Source of the DNA: Apoderus coryli
Taxonomy: Eukaryota > Arthropoda > Insecta > Coleoptera > Attelabidae
Direction: 5' to 3'
Assembly: GCA_911728435.2 (NCBI GenBank)
Contig: OU452198.1
Span: forward strand, 40,329,902 to 40,393,901
DNA length: 64,000 bases
The translations under genes and the position numbers were made by a program. Shown here piece after piece: positions 26,501 through 36,728 of the stretch. Position 1 is the first letter of the stretch. Every line of letters starts with the position of its first letter. The notes beneath the pieces are model-generated. The model saw only the letters and a program-made list of their open reading frames with translations. It searched no databases and was not told the origin of the DNA.

Positions 26501-27979
26501 TGTTTTAGTTTGGTTTAGAGTCCTACACTACCTAGGGAAGCAGTAATCAACCCCCTAGGTGGCATGTTGAATTATCTGCCTTCGTCCGACTCTCCGAGGA
26601 AATTAACAGTTGCGTCATTGAAAAAAAAAAATCGCGTGCAGCACGGTACACGTGATAAAAGCGAATACTTCTTTCACGGGAATTTCAAACTACAACATAT
26701 TTATTTCTCCATAAAAAATTGAATTCAATACCTACACCAGTCGTATAGAGAGTATCTCTTATAATAAACAATCTTGTAAAATAACACCGTAAGTGTAGCT
26801 GTGCCTATGCATGCACTCGTTTTCTCTCGCTGCTAGATACATAATAGTGCATGCTATAGGATATAGTGTGTAGCATACTCCACAAATATCTCTGTCTCTC
26901 TCTCACTCATATTTGTTATATGCTTCATCTCTTTTGCGGGACTTTTCGTCGTTCGCCGTGACGCGAAAGAATACTTCATTCGCGTCACGGCGAAAAAGAC
27001 TGGTGACCTTCAAGGACATTTTAAAGTTTGATGTATCTAAAACTTTGTGTTTAAATTTAAGTCAAATATAGATCTCACCTGTAGTAGATATCACAGTGGC
27101 GAAAATTATTAAAAACAATAACCGTCGCATTTTCTTCAAAGATAATGCATGATATCTATTGTTGGATTCCACAAATAACGGATGACTATTTGCTTGATTC
27201 CATATACCTAAGGTCCTATAGATTAAATTATTATAATAGTAGGCTATCTAAACCTAGCGTTGATATTACCTGTAAAATAATTTTGATCGTACAGCAAAAT
27301 ATATAAACTTTGTTATACAATGTGTGAAGAATAGGACTGTTATAGTATTTGCTGCTAAATCATTAACATCGTCTTTCTGAGCCACCAGGTTACCAAATAA
27401 ACATCTGAATCACACAAGAAAAGAACAAAAGGTTAGGTGAGTCTAGATTGTTTGAAAATTGTTTAGTGCATCTCTCTTCCCATTTGAAAATATTTTATGA
27501 GCTTGCCTATCAATTCTGATTTTTAAAGCTAAGAAATAGTTGAACCCTAAAATATGCTTTGGCACAACTTCTTCGTATCTTCTACAATTTAAAAAAAAAT
27601 CATCAAAATCAAATGAGTGCTTCGGTTATGAACTTTAAAATTGGGGCAACTTCTGGAAGTTGATAGCATATTTATTATTTCAGAGGTAACACCCTGTATA
27701 TAATTATATTTTTGTTCTCTCTACGTATCTTCAACTGTTTTGGAATAAATAATTTATAACAGGCCTTCGGACTATATTCGTAATTTCGCCATCTGGATTA
27801 TCTTACCCATACTGCAACAAAACGAATACAAGATGCATACAGGAGTATCCCAGTCTCAATGAATGCAATGCACCAGAATTGTCAGCATGATAGTTAAACA
27901 TAAAATGGCCTGAGGCTTGTATGAGCCTGATGTTAGGAATGAGATCGGCAACAAGGCCGGTTTTCTTAAAGGTCATCAT
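13329..27979 (-). CDS. Orco: Odorant receptor co-receptor (Orco), 10 coding exons, 480 codons
   Basis: Orco forms the cation channel with tuned odorant receptors in olfactory neuron dendrites. Coding exons (minus): 27979-27807, 27404-27270, 27215-27079, 25540-25257, 25184-25091, 23538-23331, 17514-17415, 15264-15160, 14633-14478, 13379-13329. All joins keep phase, and 480 residues is the family's normal length. Seen: N-terminus [23 protein letters not shown] across exons 2/3; AWTTITF and [16 protein letters not shown] in exon 4; NGLTKKQE and SAIKYWVER (residues 330-338, the calmodulin-binding motif known from Drosophila) in exon 6; [20 protein letters not shown] across exons 8/9; SLDLFAS; C-terminus YFMVLVQLK. 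The start ATG directly follows a splice acceptor, so a non-coding 5' exon must lie at higher coordinates. I did not find it. Introns 2 and 4 are 54 and 72 bp; intron 6 is 5.8 kb and full of repeats. The exon 6 donor, GTTGGA, is weak but is required by phase with exon 7. The reading frame is complete and probably functional. Confidence 0.97.
15562..15662 (+). CDS. THAP zinc-finger N-terminal exon, antisense in Orco intron 7
   Basis: From an ATG at 15562 the frame reads [18 protein letters not shown], then [12 protein letters not shown], and reaches a strong donor (AG followed by GTGAGT) at 15662 in phase 2. C-x3/4-C followed by FxRIPKDPxR is the start of a THAP-type C2CH DNA-binding finger. 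The conserved W, later C/H pair and AVPTIF box would be in a downstream exon, which I could not find before 17400. THAP domains occur in P-element-type transposases and in many host transcription factors. A P-element-like remnant is the likelier source because of the repeat-filled intron and the lone exon, but this is inference. Confidence 0.55.
16290..16410. repeat. Dispersed repeat shared with 55455-55560
   Basis: GTTATAGTATAGTTATAGTA, TATAGATATAGTATA and TAGTAGCGGGCC recur in the same order at 55455-55560, each followed by GCTGGGA and TGCGA. The two copies lie near the Orco THAP exon and just after the first CRAL-TRIO coding exon. The family is unknown to me. Confidence 0.7.
16487..16965 (+). 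pseudogene. DUF4817-type transposase N-terminal region with a TACAGGGTG end
   Basis: A TATACAGGGTGATTC terminus lies at 16487. From about 16655, across two frames, the sequence reads [40 protein letters not shown] and [14 protein letters not shown]. This is the helix-turn-helix region of DUF4817-type insect transposases. The catalytic part is absent. It inserts in Orco intron 7 on the strand opposite to Orco. It links the TACAGGGTG ends seen across the window with this transposase family. Confidence 0.6.
17564..17832 (-). pseudogene. Non-LTR retrotransposon reverse transcriptase fragment
   Basis: On the minus strand the frame reads [20 protein letters not shown], then [20 protein letters not shown] and [19 protein letters not shown]. 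This is the RT motif A region, with the catalytic Asp in FIDLVKAFD. Everything upstream and downstream is missing. It ends about 50 bp from Orco exon 7, in the intron on the same strand, so it may be carried in Orco pre-mRNA. Confidence 0.85.
17860..18102. repeat. Fold-back repeat, arms about 75 bp
   Basis: GTAAAGATACAAAAGAAAAA, TGCTTAATACAAAATGCCAT and CATTGTGCTGATGATTGAAA at 17863-17925 are repeated inverted at 18025-18098, with only a few mismatches. The spacer is about 90 bp. It lies directly beside the RT fragment. Confidence 0.85.
18370..20505. repeat. Tandem repeat array, about 530-bp units built from about 130-bp subunits
   Basis: GAGTTATCACGGATAC recurs with its CACGGATAC at 18615, 19150 and 19678, spacings of 535 and 528. 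Within each unit, GAACGCCTATG/GAACGCCTGTG followed by TTTTATG and TTTTTTAGGTTAT recurs about every 130 bp, so each long unit is itself built of about four related subunits. The last unit is diverged and runs into the microsatellite at 20505. The array fills over a third of Orco intron 6. Confidence 0.85.
20505..20581. repeat. (ACAG)n microsatellite
   Basis: About 19 copies of ACAG with one interruption (CATACAG). It directly follows TTAAGCGGTTTTTGCGTTTTCGTGG-type sequence, a common arrangement at the end of this type of insect repeat, so it is probably part of the preceding element. Confidence 0.95.
20815..21372. repeat. Inverted repeat, arms about 140 bp
   Basis: CATGCTATCGCAAAACACGT at 20831, GAGTTAGGATTTCACCTGGT near 20917 and TCCATTTCGATAAGC near 20948 return inverted at 21232-21366. 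The arms are about 85-90 percent alike and carry small indels. The spacer (20975-21230) has no domain that I recognise. Confidence 0.8.
21822..23186. mobile_element. DNA transposon-like element with about 300-bp terminal inverted repeats and TA flanks
   Basis: The left end, GTCCGGTCAATTTAGAC, and the right end, GTCTAAATTGACCGGAC, are exact inverted repeats, each bordered by TA. The similarity continues inward for about 300 bp: CCCCTGTATG near 21935 matches CATACAGGGG near 23063, and GATATAACGATTCAAAAA near 22110 matches the segment near 22880. The middle holds a decayed minus-strand frame, listed separately. It sits in Orco intron 6, only about 145 bp from exon 6. I cannot name the superfamily. 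Confidence 0.85.
22370..22740 (-). pseudogene. Decayed reading frame inside the 21822-23186 element
   Basis: On the minus strand, allowing for stops, the region reads [20 protein letters not shown], [28 protein letters not shown] and [20 protein letters not shown]. The pattern (basic KKD, 'WF..H.PF', 'IVSGVVGD', then 'KMTG..F..I.LKR.D.V') resembles an uncharacterised invertebrate repeat-associated protein I have seen before, but I cannot name it. No catalytic motif is visible. Confidence 0.45.
25700..26040 (+). pseudogene. DUF4817-type transposase fragment, central part
   Basis: Plus-strand reading gives [19 protein letters not shown] (25815-25850), then [18 protein letters not shown], then DFFLCNG. 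This is the conserved block between the first and second catalytic Asp of DUF4817-type transposases ([17 protein letters not shown]). It is interrupted by stops and lacks both ends. It lies in Orco intron 3, antisense to Orco. Confidence 0.65.
26040..26300 (+). pseudogene. Non-LTR retrotransposon ORF2 C-terminal fragment
   Basis: Reading across frames gives [14 protein letters not shown] near 26040-26075, then [20 protein letters not shown] (26117-26175) and [18 protein letters not shown] (26178-26235). This is the post-RT region of Jockey-type elements (Y..V..P.LTY..., ..TGAPRFVRN..I..DL). It abuts the transposase fragment at 25700-26040, so one element probably inserted into the other. Confidence 0.55.
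26952..26994. repeat. Perfect 15-bp GC-rich hairpin in Orco intron 3
   Basis: TTCGCCGTGACGCGA at 26952-26966 and its exact inverted copy at 26980-26994, with a 13-base loop. It is GC-rich in otherwise AT-rich sequence and lies 85 bp from Orco exon 3. Its function is unknown. Confidence 0.9.
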
Positions 27980-27999
27980 CTGAAAAATAGAAAAAAGGC

Positions 28000-30700
28000 A
28001 AATATTATGTTAATTGCTAAACAAACTAACTTGTGTGTTTTTAAATTCTGACAATAATCGTAAAGTCGTTATTTTTTACTTTTGTTGCAAATATCAACAA
28101 ACTGAATAACATAGATTTTGCTATTCAAAATATTGTTTGAAGTATATGATCCTTTGTGAATTTTTTTAGTAACTGTAGAGAAAACCCGAATGGTTGGAAT
28201 ATTCAGTAAAATTAATATAATTAATAATATTTAAGTATTTTATTTTATTGTGTAATTATTTTTCTCCATATAAAATTTAAACTATAAATTAATGTATACT
28301 TAATTTTCAACCTGCTTTACCATAAAACTGAAATTTTGAATTTCGTCTTCATCTGAAGCAGGCTTTATCCTATACACCTATTTAACATACGTAATTTACA
28401 TACCTATAGGTATTTCTCTCTTTTTTTATTCGTGTAATAATAGTAAAACATTATTTATTTCGGTCTCTCTCTTCCCTGTATGCGTCAGTTGACACCCTTG
28501 CCAGTGCTTGTGTCCTCTGCCACACCAATAGCCTATTTATTTATCATACACGATATTATGCATATGAAGCATGCCTCAAAGCATTTTCATCTATAATTCA
28601 GCAACAATGGGCAACACTGCCATCTGGCATATACCCACTATACAACCACCTATAGCTCTTCGTATAAACATAGTTGCCAGCGCTTAATTCTACTAAGCAT
28701 AGCATACGAATATTGCCATTAAAAAAACACTATAAGAAGCACGCTTCATATAGACGCAGCAGAGATTTAATGTAAAATAAGGTAATATGTACCTGTATGT
28801 CAATTATTATTTTGATTATATCTATCTCTATCACACAGTCGCAAATTTCTAGTGCTATGCTAAATGCTAATATTATTTTTATTTACTTTTCGGGAAGCTT
28901 AAAGTTTTGATTTTTGATATTTTGAATACAAATTAGTCTTTCTATTTAGTTACCTATATATTTAATGTAAGTTTTAAAATCCAAGAAAGTAGTGAACAAA
29001 TTAAAAAAAAATTATATATAGCTACGGTTTTTAATTAGTAGGTTATAATAACTCATACTTTAATATGGAAGAAGCAAGTGGAAGTAGTACACATCAGCAG
29101 CGTAAATTTTATTTACGCTGACATCAGGTAAGCGCAGTTATTATGAAAAATGATAGTTTATTTTTTAATTTTAACTAAAGTTAAGTTTTTTTAATCAACA
29201 ATCCTTTTAAGAACAGAAAAATCTTGTTAAAAATATACAGACACACCTGTTCCAGATTTAAATAAATGTTTGATAAATATAAATAAAGGCAAATGCATAA
29301 AAGCAGAGCTTTGGTGTGAGACGTATTATGATTGCTAATAGGTAGCATTAAAGTAATTTGATTGACAGTTTCATAAAATGTGTTTTATTTAGTATTATTA
29401 TGAAGTAGGTAAATATATTTTAGATATTAATTACACTTTAATTAAGGTTTTTAAGAAAACAATACTTAGGTGAGGTACCTACTTATAAACATAACCTATA
29501 TTATATCCAGTTGACGAAGTAGGTATATCCTTATTAATTTTAGCTACCTATTAAGTAAGTATATGACTTTATTTGATGTTATGCTTCACCACATTAAACT
29601 GCCACAAGCCGCCACTGGGTAAACGCTATTTCCTCATACTGTGTTTATTGAAGGAACTCTCCCTCGTGGGTATAATTGACGATATTCGGTTTTGACTCTC
29701 AAAGCACTATTTGAATAGAACAATCTTACCATTTGTCATCTAAATAACCCATTTGATAACTTGTGCAAATTAATTTATAAATTGTCAAATTGCAAAAACA
29801 CTGGTAAAGTAAAATATTGTTGACATAATAACATGTCAATCGTAATCAGGACACACTTGATTATTTTCAGAACAATAAACAATATGGTTGCTGATTTCCA
29901 GGAACAGAAATTTATGTTTAAACTGAAATATCTCAGAACGGCTGAAGCTAATCCAATAACTTATACTCTTTTGAAATCAGAACAAAAAGTTCTTTCATTT
30001 ACAATAATTATAATATATAGTATGTTCCATTTAATAAAATATAAGACCTTAATATTTGTTTTCAATTTTGAAAAATACATTTTTTGGTTCTAATAGTTCT
30101 AAAAGATACTACCACTGAACATATAATGATATAGTAGGATCACTTTGGAGCGGCTGTTTATTTTCGTCCGGTTAAAGCAAATTTCAAGTTACGAGGTCTA
30201 CGCGCGGTCTCGATTATTTAAGTGACAGAAGTCTGTTGTACGAGGGATACCCTGAAACGTTAATATTTTATAGACCAGACGAAATTTAAAAATATCTAAT
30301 AAAATTAAAACGCTTCTTATTGTTATTTTACAGGTGTTTATTTGTCAACAATAATTACAAGTGGAGCGGCTGATGAGTTTTTTTTTATTTTTTGTTACTT
30401 TATATTGACTTACATTTACTTAAATATGCCAGCGATGAAAAAACTCTCCAAATAAACTTTGTAGAGACTTAAGTGCTCTATTATTTGATATGTAACATCG
30501 GTATTTTCTATTAACAATGAAAAAAATATGATTTTTTTAAAACTTTGACAGGTCGCCATTTTAAAATTAGCTCTCCGATTTCAATCGCCAACGAACTCAC
30601 GCGATTCCATGACCTACCCGAATTTTTAACCAAATTTTGGTTCGATTGGTCAAAAAATGCGGCCTAGAACGTGCCGCAAAGTTTTCTATATCCCATAAAT
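28000..30700. other. Region upstream of Orco exon 1; no gene seen
   Basis: The non-coding first exon and promoter of Orco should lie here or further up, since the Orco ATG is preceded at once by an acceptor, but I could not identify a donor with support. A short frame at 29066-29110 ends at a stop before any recognisable domain. No element ends were recognised apart from simple repeats. Confidence 0.4.
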
Positions 30701-30705
30701 ATATA

Positions 30706-31698
30706 CAGGGTGTTAGTAAATAAGTGCGACAAACTTCAGGAGGTAATTCTGTATGAAAAAATAATACATAACATATGTCCGCAAATGCTCCGTTTTCTTA
30801 AAAACTGAAGATTTATTGATTGCTCTGAAACCGGAGGAGATATGCAAATGAAATTTAGTGAGTTTGAAGAGGTAGTTATTGCGCATTTTTTGACATGCAA
30901 TTAAGAATAATGTTCATCAGTGGCGCGCATGCGGGCACCTAATAATCTCAATTTTTTTTAAAGAAAAAAAAGGTACGCCTCTGGAATTTTTCAAATTAAA
31001 AATTATTTTGGAATTCCTCGTTCAGTTTGTGATAAAAACTCTCTTCTGCTTTTTCATAGGGGGCATTTGTAGAAAAAAATAAAACATCTGGCGGCGACGC
31101 GACGCTAGTAGGCTACTGTCAACATTCTGTTAAATACGAATATATCAACGAAATGTAAAATTAGCGTTTCTTTATTATTAGTGTTATTTTCTCTTATTGT
31201 TTTGGTTTAATGTTTATTGTATTAGATAGTTCTTGATAATGTATTAAAGAAATAAAAAATTCGGGGTAAAATGTTTTATTTTGTTTGCACAAAAACGGGG
31301 GCATCGTACGATACAAAACCAAGAGAGGTTTTTTATTACAAATTGAACGAGGAATTCCAAAATGATTTTTAATTTGAAAAATTCCAGTGGCGGACCTTTT
31401 TTTTTCTTCAAAAAAAATTGAGATCATTACCCGTATGCGCGCCACTGATGAACATAAATTTCTTAATTGCATGTCAAAAAATGCGCAATAACTACCTCTT
31501 AAAACCCACTAAATTTCATTTGCATATCTCCACCGGTTTCAGAGCAATCAATAAATCTTCAGTTTTTAAGAAAAACTTTAACTGTATCTCAGCAGAAAAC
31601 AAAGCATTTGCGGACATGTGTTTATATAGCAAACCGTCATTATTTTTTCATGCAGAATTACCTCCTGAAGTTTGTCGCACTTATTTACTAACACCCTG
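30706..31698. mobile_element. Fold-back DNA element, 993 bp, TACAGGGTG ends, TA flanks
   Basis: The ends, CAGGGTGTTAGTAAATAAGT and ACTTATTTACTAACACCCTG, are exact inverted repeats next to TA. Similarity continues inward: GACAAACTTCAGGAGGTAAT at 30728 and ATTACCTCCTGAAGTTTGTC at 31658; GGAATTCCTCGTTCA at 31011 and GAACGAGGAATTCC at 31345. The arms are about 330 bp around a spacer of roughly 280 bp. No transposase frame is present, so it is non-autonomous. Confidence 0.9.
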
Positions 31699-33208
31699 TA
31701 TATATAGATATATAAACTTTTGAACTGACGTCATTTTTAGGATCCAGGGGTCATGAAATGAAGGACTGTATAAAACTTTTTCAAAATTTCGGTTGTGTCG
31801 ATCTCCTGAATAGTTAGATTTTTTTTAAAAATCTACTAAAAATATCATAAACAATTTAATAGGATAACGACGAATTACATACGAAAAACACTGATTTTAA
31901 CAAATTTAATAAATGTCATTTTGACAATCATTACAAAAATAAATAATATTTTTAGAAAGAGATGGATATACCTACTGCATATACTGAAATTTTCGAAAAC
32001 CTTTAAGTTTTTCGAGAAAAAAACAAGTATGCCTTTTTTATGTAGAAACTTGAAGTGTACTACTGTATATTTTTTTACCTTGATGGCAGTTTACTATAAA
32101 ACGGAACAATGTAATCCAAAATCAAGAATCTGCACTATGATTTATAAACAACATTTACATCACACCTACACATGTCAAGAAAACACTTGCAACTAGGTAT
32201 ATCACTCAATATGCTTATCAAAATTACTATTAAAAACAGTAGAAGACTGCAAAATAAAAACAAAGGGAAATATCAGCAATTAAATAAAAAGCAGCACAAA
32301 CACTAGGTATCAATTGAGATATCAATATTTTACAAGGTATAACTTCAAATATCTCTAATCTTAAATGTATCTACTATAAAGTTCAGAATTGAAGTTAGTA
32401 TCAAAGTATGAAACTTCGTGGTCCAATAGGAATACTGCTTGGGTGGGGTTAAAGTTATTAGCTCACCCCACCTGATAAGTTTGTAGGAGATGATGATGAG
32501 GTTAGTGTCTATAATTTCTGATTTAATTATTTATCAAATTCATTTTCTATTCTATGGAAGTTCTGTAATGATTTTTCAATAATAGCCTTACGGAGCATCA
32601 TTAAATTGTTTTTTAATTATTCATGATATTAATGCTATTCCAATGTTAGCTATTGTATTAAATAGAACTTTTTGTATTAATATAAAGAATCGTTAATAAA
32701 TAGTAGCCATTGGTAATTCTTTGTAAAATAAACGTTGTTTTTGAAAAATTCTGAATTGATATAATGTTGTGGCATACGCTTATATTGACCTAAACTATAG
32801 ATCAAAATTAAGTCCAGTGGGGTTGCTTTGTTTACGAGTTAAAATTTTAAAACCTTTTTGAACATATCAAGAATATTTGGGAATTATTCGACTAAAAATC
32901 ATTGACTGCGCCAATCATTTTGAATCTGTCAAATTTACTGAAGTCCCTATAGATAATACACGCTTTTAAATATCTTAAAGTCTCTTCTTTCAAGGTTAAT
33001 TTCCGCAAACATTTGCTGCTTGCATCACTACAACCTTAAACTTTTTCTTATTTTTTTTTTCTTCTTTTTTTTTTCTCCATTTCCCAATTATTGCTACAAA
33101 TTTAAGTTAATTTAATTGCAATTCATTAATAAAATGATGTTTTGAATCAATATTTTTGTAAAGTTGGTTTTTAAGTACTTTTTTTTTGTGCAATTATTTC
33201 TCACTATA
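31699..33208. other. No gene seen between two fold-back elements
   Basis: AT-rich with T runs at 33050-33075. A small hairpin, GGTGGGGTTAAAG / CTCACCCCACC, lies at 32446-32470. Open frames such as 31921-32196 have no recognisable domain. Confidence 0.45.
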
Positions 33209-35672
33209 CAGGGTGTCCAAGATAAGAATGGGATAACATTGGAATCTTGGAAACGGTAGGAGTTACAATGTCGGTTAAATTAGAGAAAAGTTGTACAATT
33301 TAAACACATTTTAAATTGTGTGTTTCAAAAGTAGAGGAACTTTAGCAGTTTTCGAGAATTTTTGAAAAAACAATTTTTTGCAATTTTCGTTTTTTCTTAT
33401 CTCTGGCGTTATTTTTACAGATATAAAAAAATTAAAAGCACTTTCTCATTGTTACTTTTTGTGGAGAATAAGATAGCGTTTACAAATTTTCACTACGACG
33501 TTTCGTTGTTGAAAAACCATCATCAACTTCGGTTTTTTAAATACGAGCCTGGATTTTTTATTGTTAAATTTAAAGCCATTTTCAATTCAAAAATAGGTGG
33601 TATATCACACGTAATGGTGTAAACAAGTTTTCAGTATTTTTAGCTGTTATTTAAACTTCTTCAGGAACAATCGCCAATTTGCTTAGCAAAAACATTCTGT
33701 CGTCGCCGTCGTTACTCACAATTATTTGCCAATTTATTTCTGTCTCAGTACAACCTTTCATTCTGTACGCGGTTTTTTAAATTTAATTGAAATTTTTGTG
33801 CTTTTTGAAGTTATTAAAAAAACGATTTTCTCAGATGCGTGTTTTACGCAAAATAAGTGCCAAACTATGGCGATTTTTCTTGAATAAGTTTAAATAATTG
33901 CTAAAAATATTGAAAACTTGTTTAAACCATTGCTTGTGATATACCACCTATTTTTGAATTGAAAATGGATTTAAATTTAACAATAAAAAATCTAGGGCCG
34001 TATTTAAAAAATCGAAGTTGATGGTTTTTCAAAAACGAAACGTCGTAGTGAAAATTTGTAAACGCTATCTTATTCTCCTCAAAAAGTAACAACGAGAAAG
34101 TGCTTTTAATTTTTTTATATCTGTAAAAATAATGTCAGTGATACATAAAAACGAAAATTGCCAAAAATAGTGTTAGGAAAATTGTACAACTTTTCTCAAA
34201 AGGCTGGTTTAGCAAACGAATAAGCATAAGAATATGATTAGTGTATAGGTAGTTATAGTCACAAGCACAACTAGTTAAAATACATTAAGTCAAATTGTAT
34301 CGTTTATACAACGTTTAGTTTACAAGTTGTAATGATTTGTAATAGTCAAAACCAGCGAACATCTCTGTCATAACTTTGAATGTTGTTCTCTGGTTGTAGT
34401 AAGAATAGCGACAGCCTCGGCTATAGTCGTCGGCGTTCGGAAACATGTTATTCCGAGAAAATTCAAACTATTGGCATTATCGCATATTATATATATGATA
34501 ATTGAAATTTCATTAACTTTATGATATAAATTATGAAAATATTATTATTATGTCTCTGCTATGAACAAAATTATGCCTTAAGTAGTTTGAATTTCCCGTA
34601 ATGACGTTTCCGAACACCGACGACTACGGGCGAGTCTTTGTGACTAAAACAGTTTTTTGTGAAAGTTCAATTATTTCAACTTTTATGAATATGATTACGA
34701 CAAATGGCAATGTGTGCAGGTCCGCAGGCGAGCTTAAAAAATCAATATAAAATGTAACCTATAAAAAAGATAAACAGAATGTAGATTATTTCATGCACGT
34801 TCCGATTCTTTTTACCATCAGAAGATATCATCCATACATTCCTGTACTCCCCTTATTACTTCAGCCATCTTGCATCTTGATTTTCTTTCTCTAGAATGCA
34901 TTAGACGTATATGTGCTTTTCTAAAGGATTGCTTTCTAAAGTTGTAGTTTTGCCTAAAGTAGAAGTTATAGGATCTCACCCAGATTCACTTTGCTGTGGA
35001 CTTCTACTTATTTCTTTCTCCTAGTACACGCATCCGTCGCGGTAATGGGTGTTCCCTAATCTGGCCGAAAAACCCAGAAGTTCAGGCCATATAATAGAAG
35101 AAGGGGAAGTAACTAGGGATGCGAAAATAGTAAAAAGTATCGATTCCGTTACCCGTAATTTTTGCCAAGTATGAATTCTACCGATGCGAGTCTAAAAAGT
35201 CTCGATACCTTAGGTATCGGTATCGAAAGTATACACAACACTTTTAAAAATAAAACTGCTGAACGTATATTATATTTTGTGTTACATAACATAGGAGATC
35301 TATGAAGTATGTATGATGCAAAATTATGGACAAATTTACAAAATGTTTGGTAAAATAGAATAACGTTTATTGTTTGGTATGGCCCAAGCAAAAATAAAAA
35401 TAATCATGTTGTGTATTATTGCCGGCATCTCACATGCGCGTAATATACAGATTTTGGTTGGCTTTGGTTATGCTTCTTTTTATGGCTATATGTTGGATAA
35501 ACGCTCGCTTTTGTTATGCATTATACACTAAAACTGTGACAAAAATGACGACTAATCATATTCACTGCGTTATACAAAAACGTTGGCTAAACCGGGCTTA
35601 ATTTAACCGACATTGTGACTCCTACCGTTTCCAAGATTCCAATGCTATCCCATTCTTATCTTGGACATCCTG
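33209..35672. mobile_element. Fold-back DNA element, 2464 bp, TACAGGGTG-type ends, TA flanks
   Basis: The left end, CAGGGTGTCCAAGATAAGAA, is mirrored at 35643-35672 by TTCTTATCTTGGACATCCTG. The arms continue through TTGGAATCTTGGAAACGGTA at 33239 and its inverse near 35625. A second inverted pair lies inside: 33360-33680 versus 33880-34170 (marker CACTACGACGTTTCGTT and its inverse). A third small pair around 34410-34440 and 34600-34630 carries TCGTCGGCGTTCGGAAAC. A diverged relative lies at 55647-56520. No transposase was seen. Confidence 0.85.
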
Positions 35673-35824
35673 TATATGTATAATATATTTGTCTATTTCA
35701 AGGGAGGAATGCAAGTTTATTCATAATGGTGTAGCAGGATTAAAATTTTATATCAGTTTATTATTATTACACTACACTTTATTTATGGATACGCTGATGG
35801 CAATGCATAAGAAGCTAAGCGGTT

Positions 35825-35965
35825 GTCCACTGAACGATTCCTCAGCGTATGGCTCCTGAAACACAAAGTTTCGAAAGCATTCATCGACGCCTTCATAAAA
35901 CAGGCACACTAAAACAAAGTAGAGGAACAGGAAGGCCAAATTTATGATGACGATTTATCAAATCA
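35825..35965 (+). pseudogene. Possible DUF4817-type helix-turn-helix fragment
   Basis: One frame reads MAPETQSFESIHRRLHKTGT (first residue damaged) and then LKQSRGTGRPN before a stop. 'F..I..R..ETG....RGTGRP' is the N-terminal pattern of these transposases. The segment is too short for certainty. Confidence 0.35.
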
Positions 35966-36728
35966 TTACTATGGATAAGTAAGTAAAAAGTAAGATTGCA
36001 ACAAAAACAGCAATTATACCATTCGCTCGAAAGAAGAAACATCTAAATTTGAGACCAATTACTTTTGGCACTCTATGGTAGAACAAAGTATAGCTCCGGG
36101 AAACACATCTACAGGGAGAAGTCCAGACAGACAGAGATACATTCCAAGAAATTCCTTGGAAACTTTAATCATGAAAGATCCAAAATCTGTTTCGATATCA
36201 GTAAGAACGGCCTACGTATTCTCACAAGTGGAGGAAGATTCTCCTGATCACCTAGTCATGAAATCATGCAAGATGGAGACGTATTGTTCCTGAAACCAGT
36301 CCACCCATTGGAGTTATAAGAGCTCCAGACTCCAGACCATCAGGTACCAGTGTATCAGACACTCCTAATTTTAATCTTAATCGATAATTAATTATATCAG
36401 TTAAATCAATTAGAAAAAAACAGTTACAAATTGTGGTTTAAACAGAATGCTTTATATGGAAATTTCAGGAAACCGTTCTAATTATCAATTCGTCCTGTTA
36501 TTGAAAGTTGATGATAATTCAACTGCATCTATTAAACAACCATCATATACCTACCTAAATGTTAATATGATATTTAGAGTGAGAAAAACATGTGAATTTA
36601 TATTATACGCGAAATAATTGCAATGAAATAATTTCAGAAAACATAATAAGTGTTTATTTAAAAATGCATCTATAATTAGTAAGTTTAATGAAATATTTAT
36701 TATGCTTATTAATACTGGTATACATATA

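Noticed and set aside
29066..29120. Short frame starting MEEASGSSTHQQ followed by a GTAAG-like donor
   Set aside because: It hits a stop before the donor and is not linked to any other exon.
31194..31723. Two open frames on opposite strands
   Set aside because: Both lie within the arm of the 30706-31698 fold-back element and are by-products of its sequence.
36065..36293. Two overlapping plus-strand frames of 60 and 72 codons
   Set aside because: No domain recognised in either frame; probably decayed repeat sequence.
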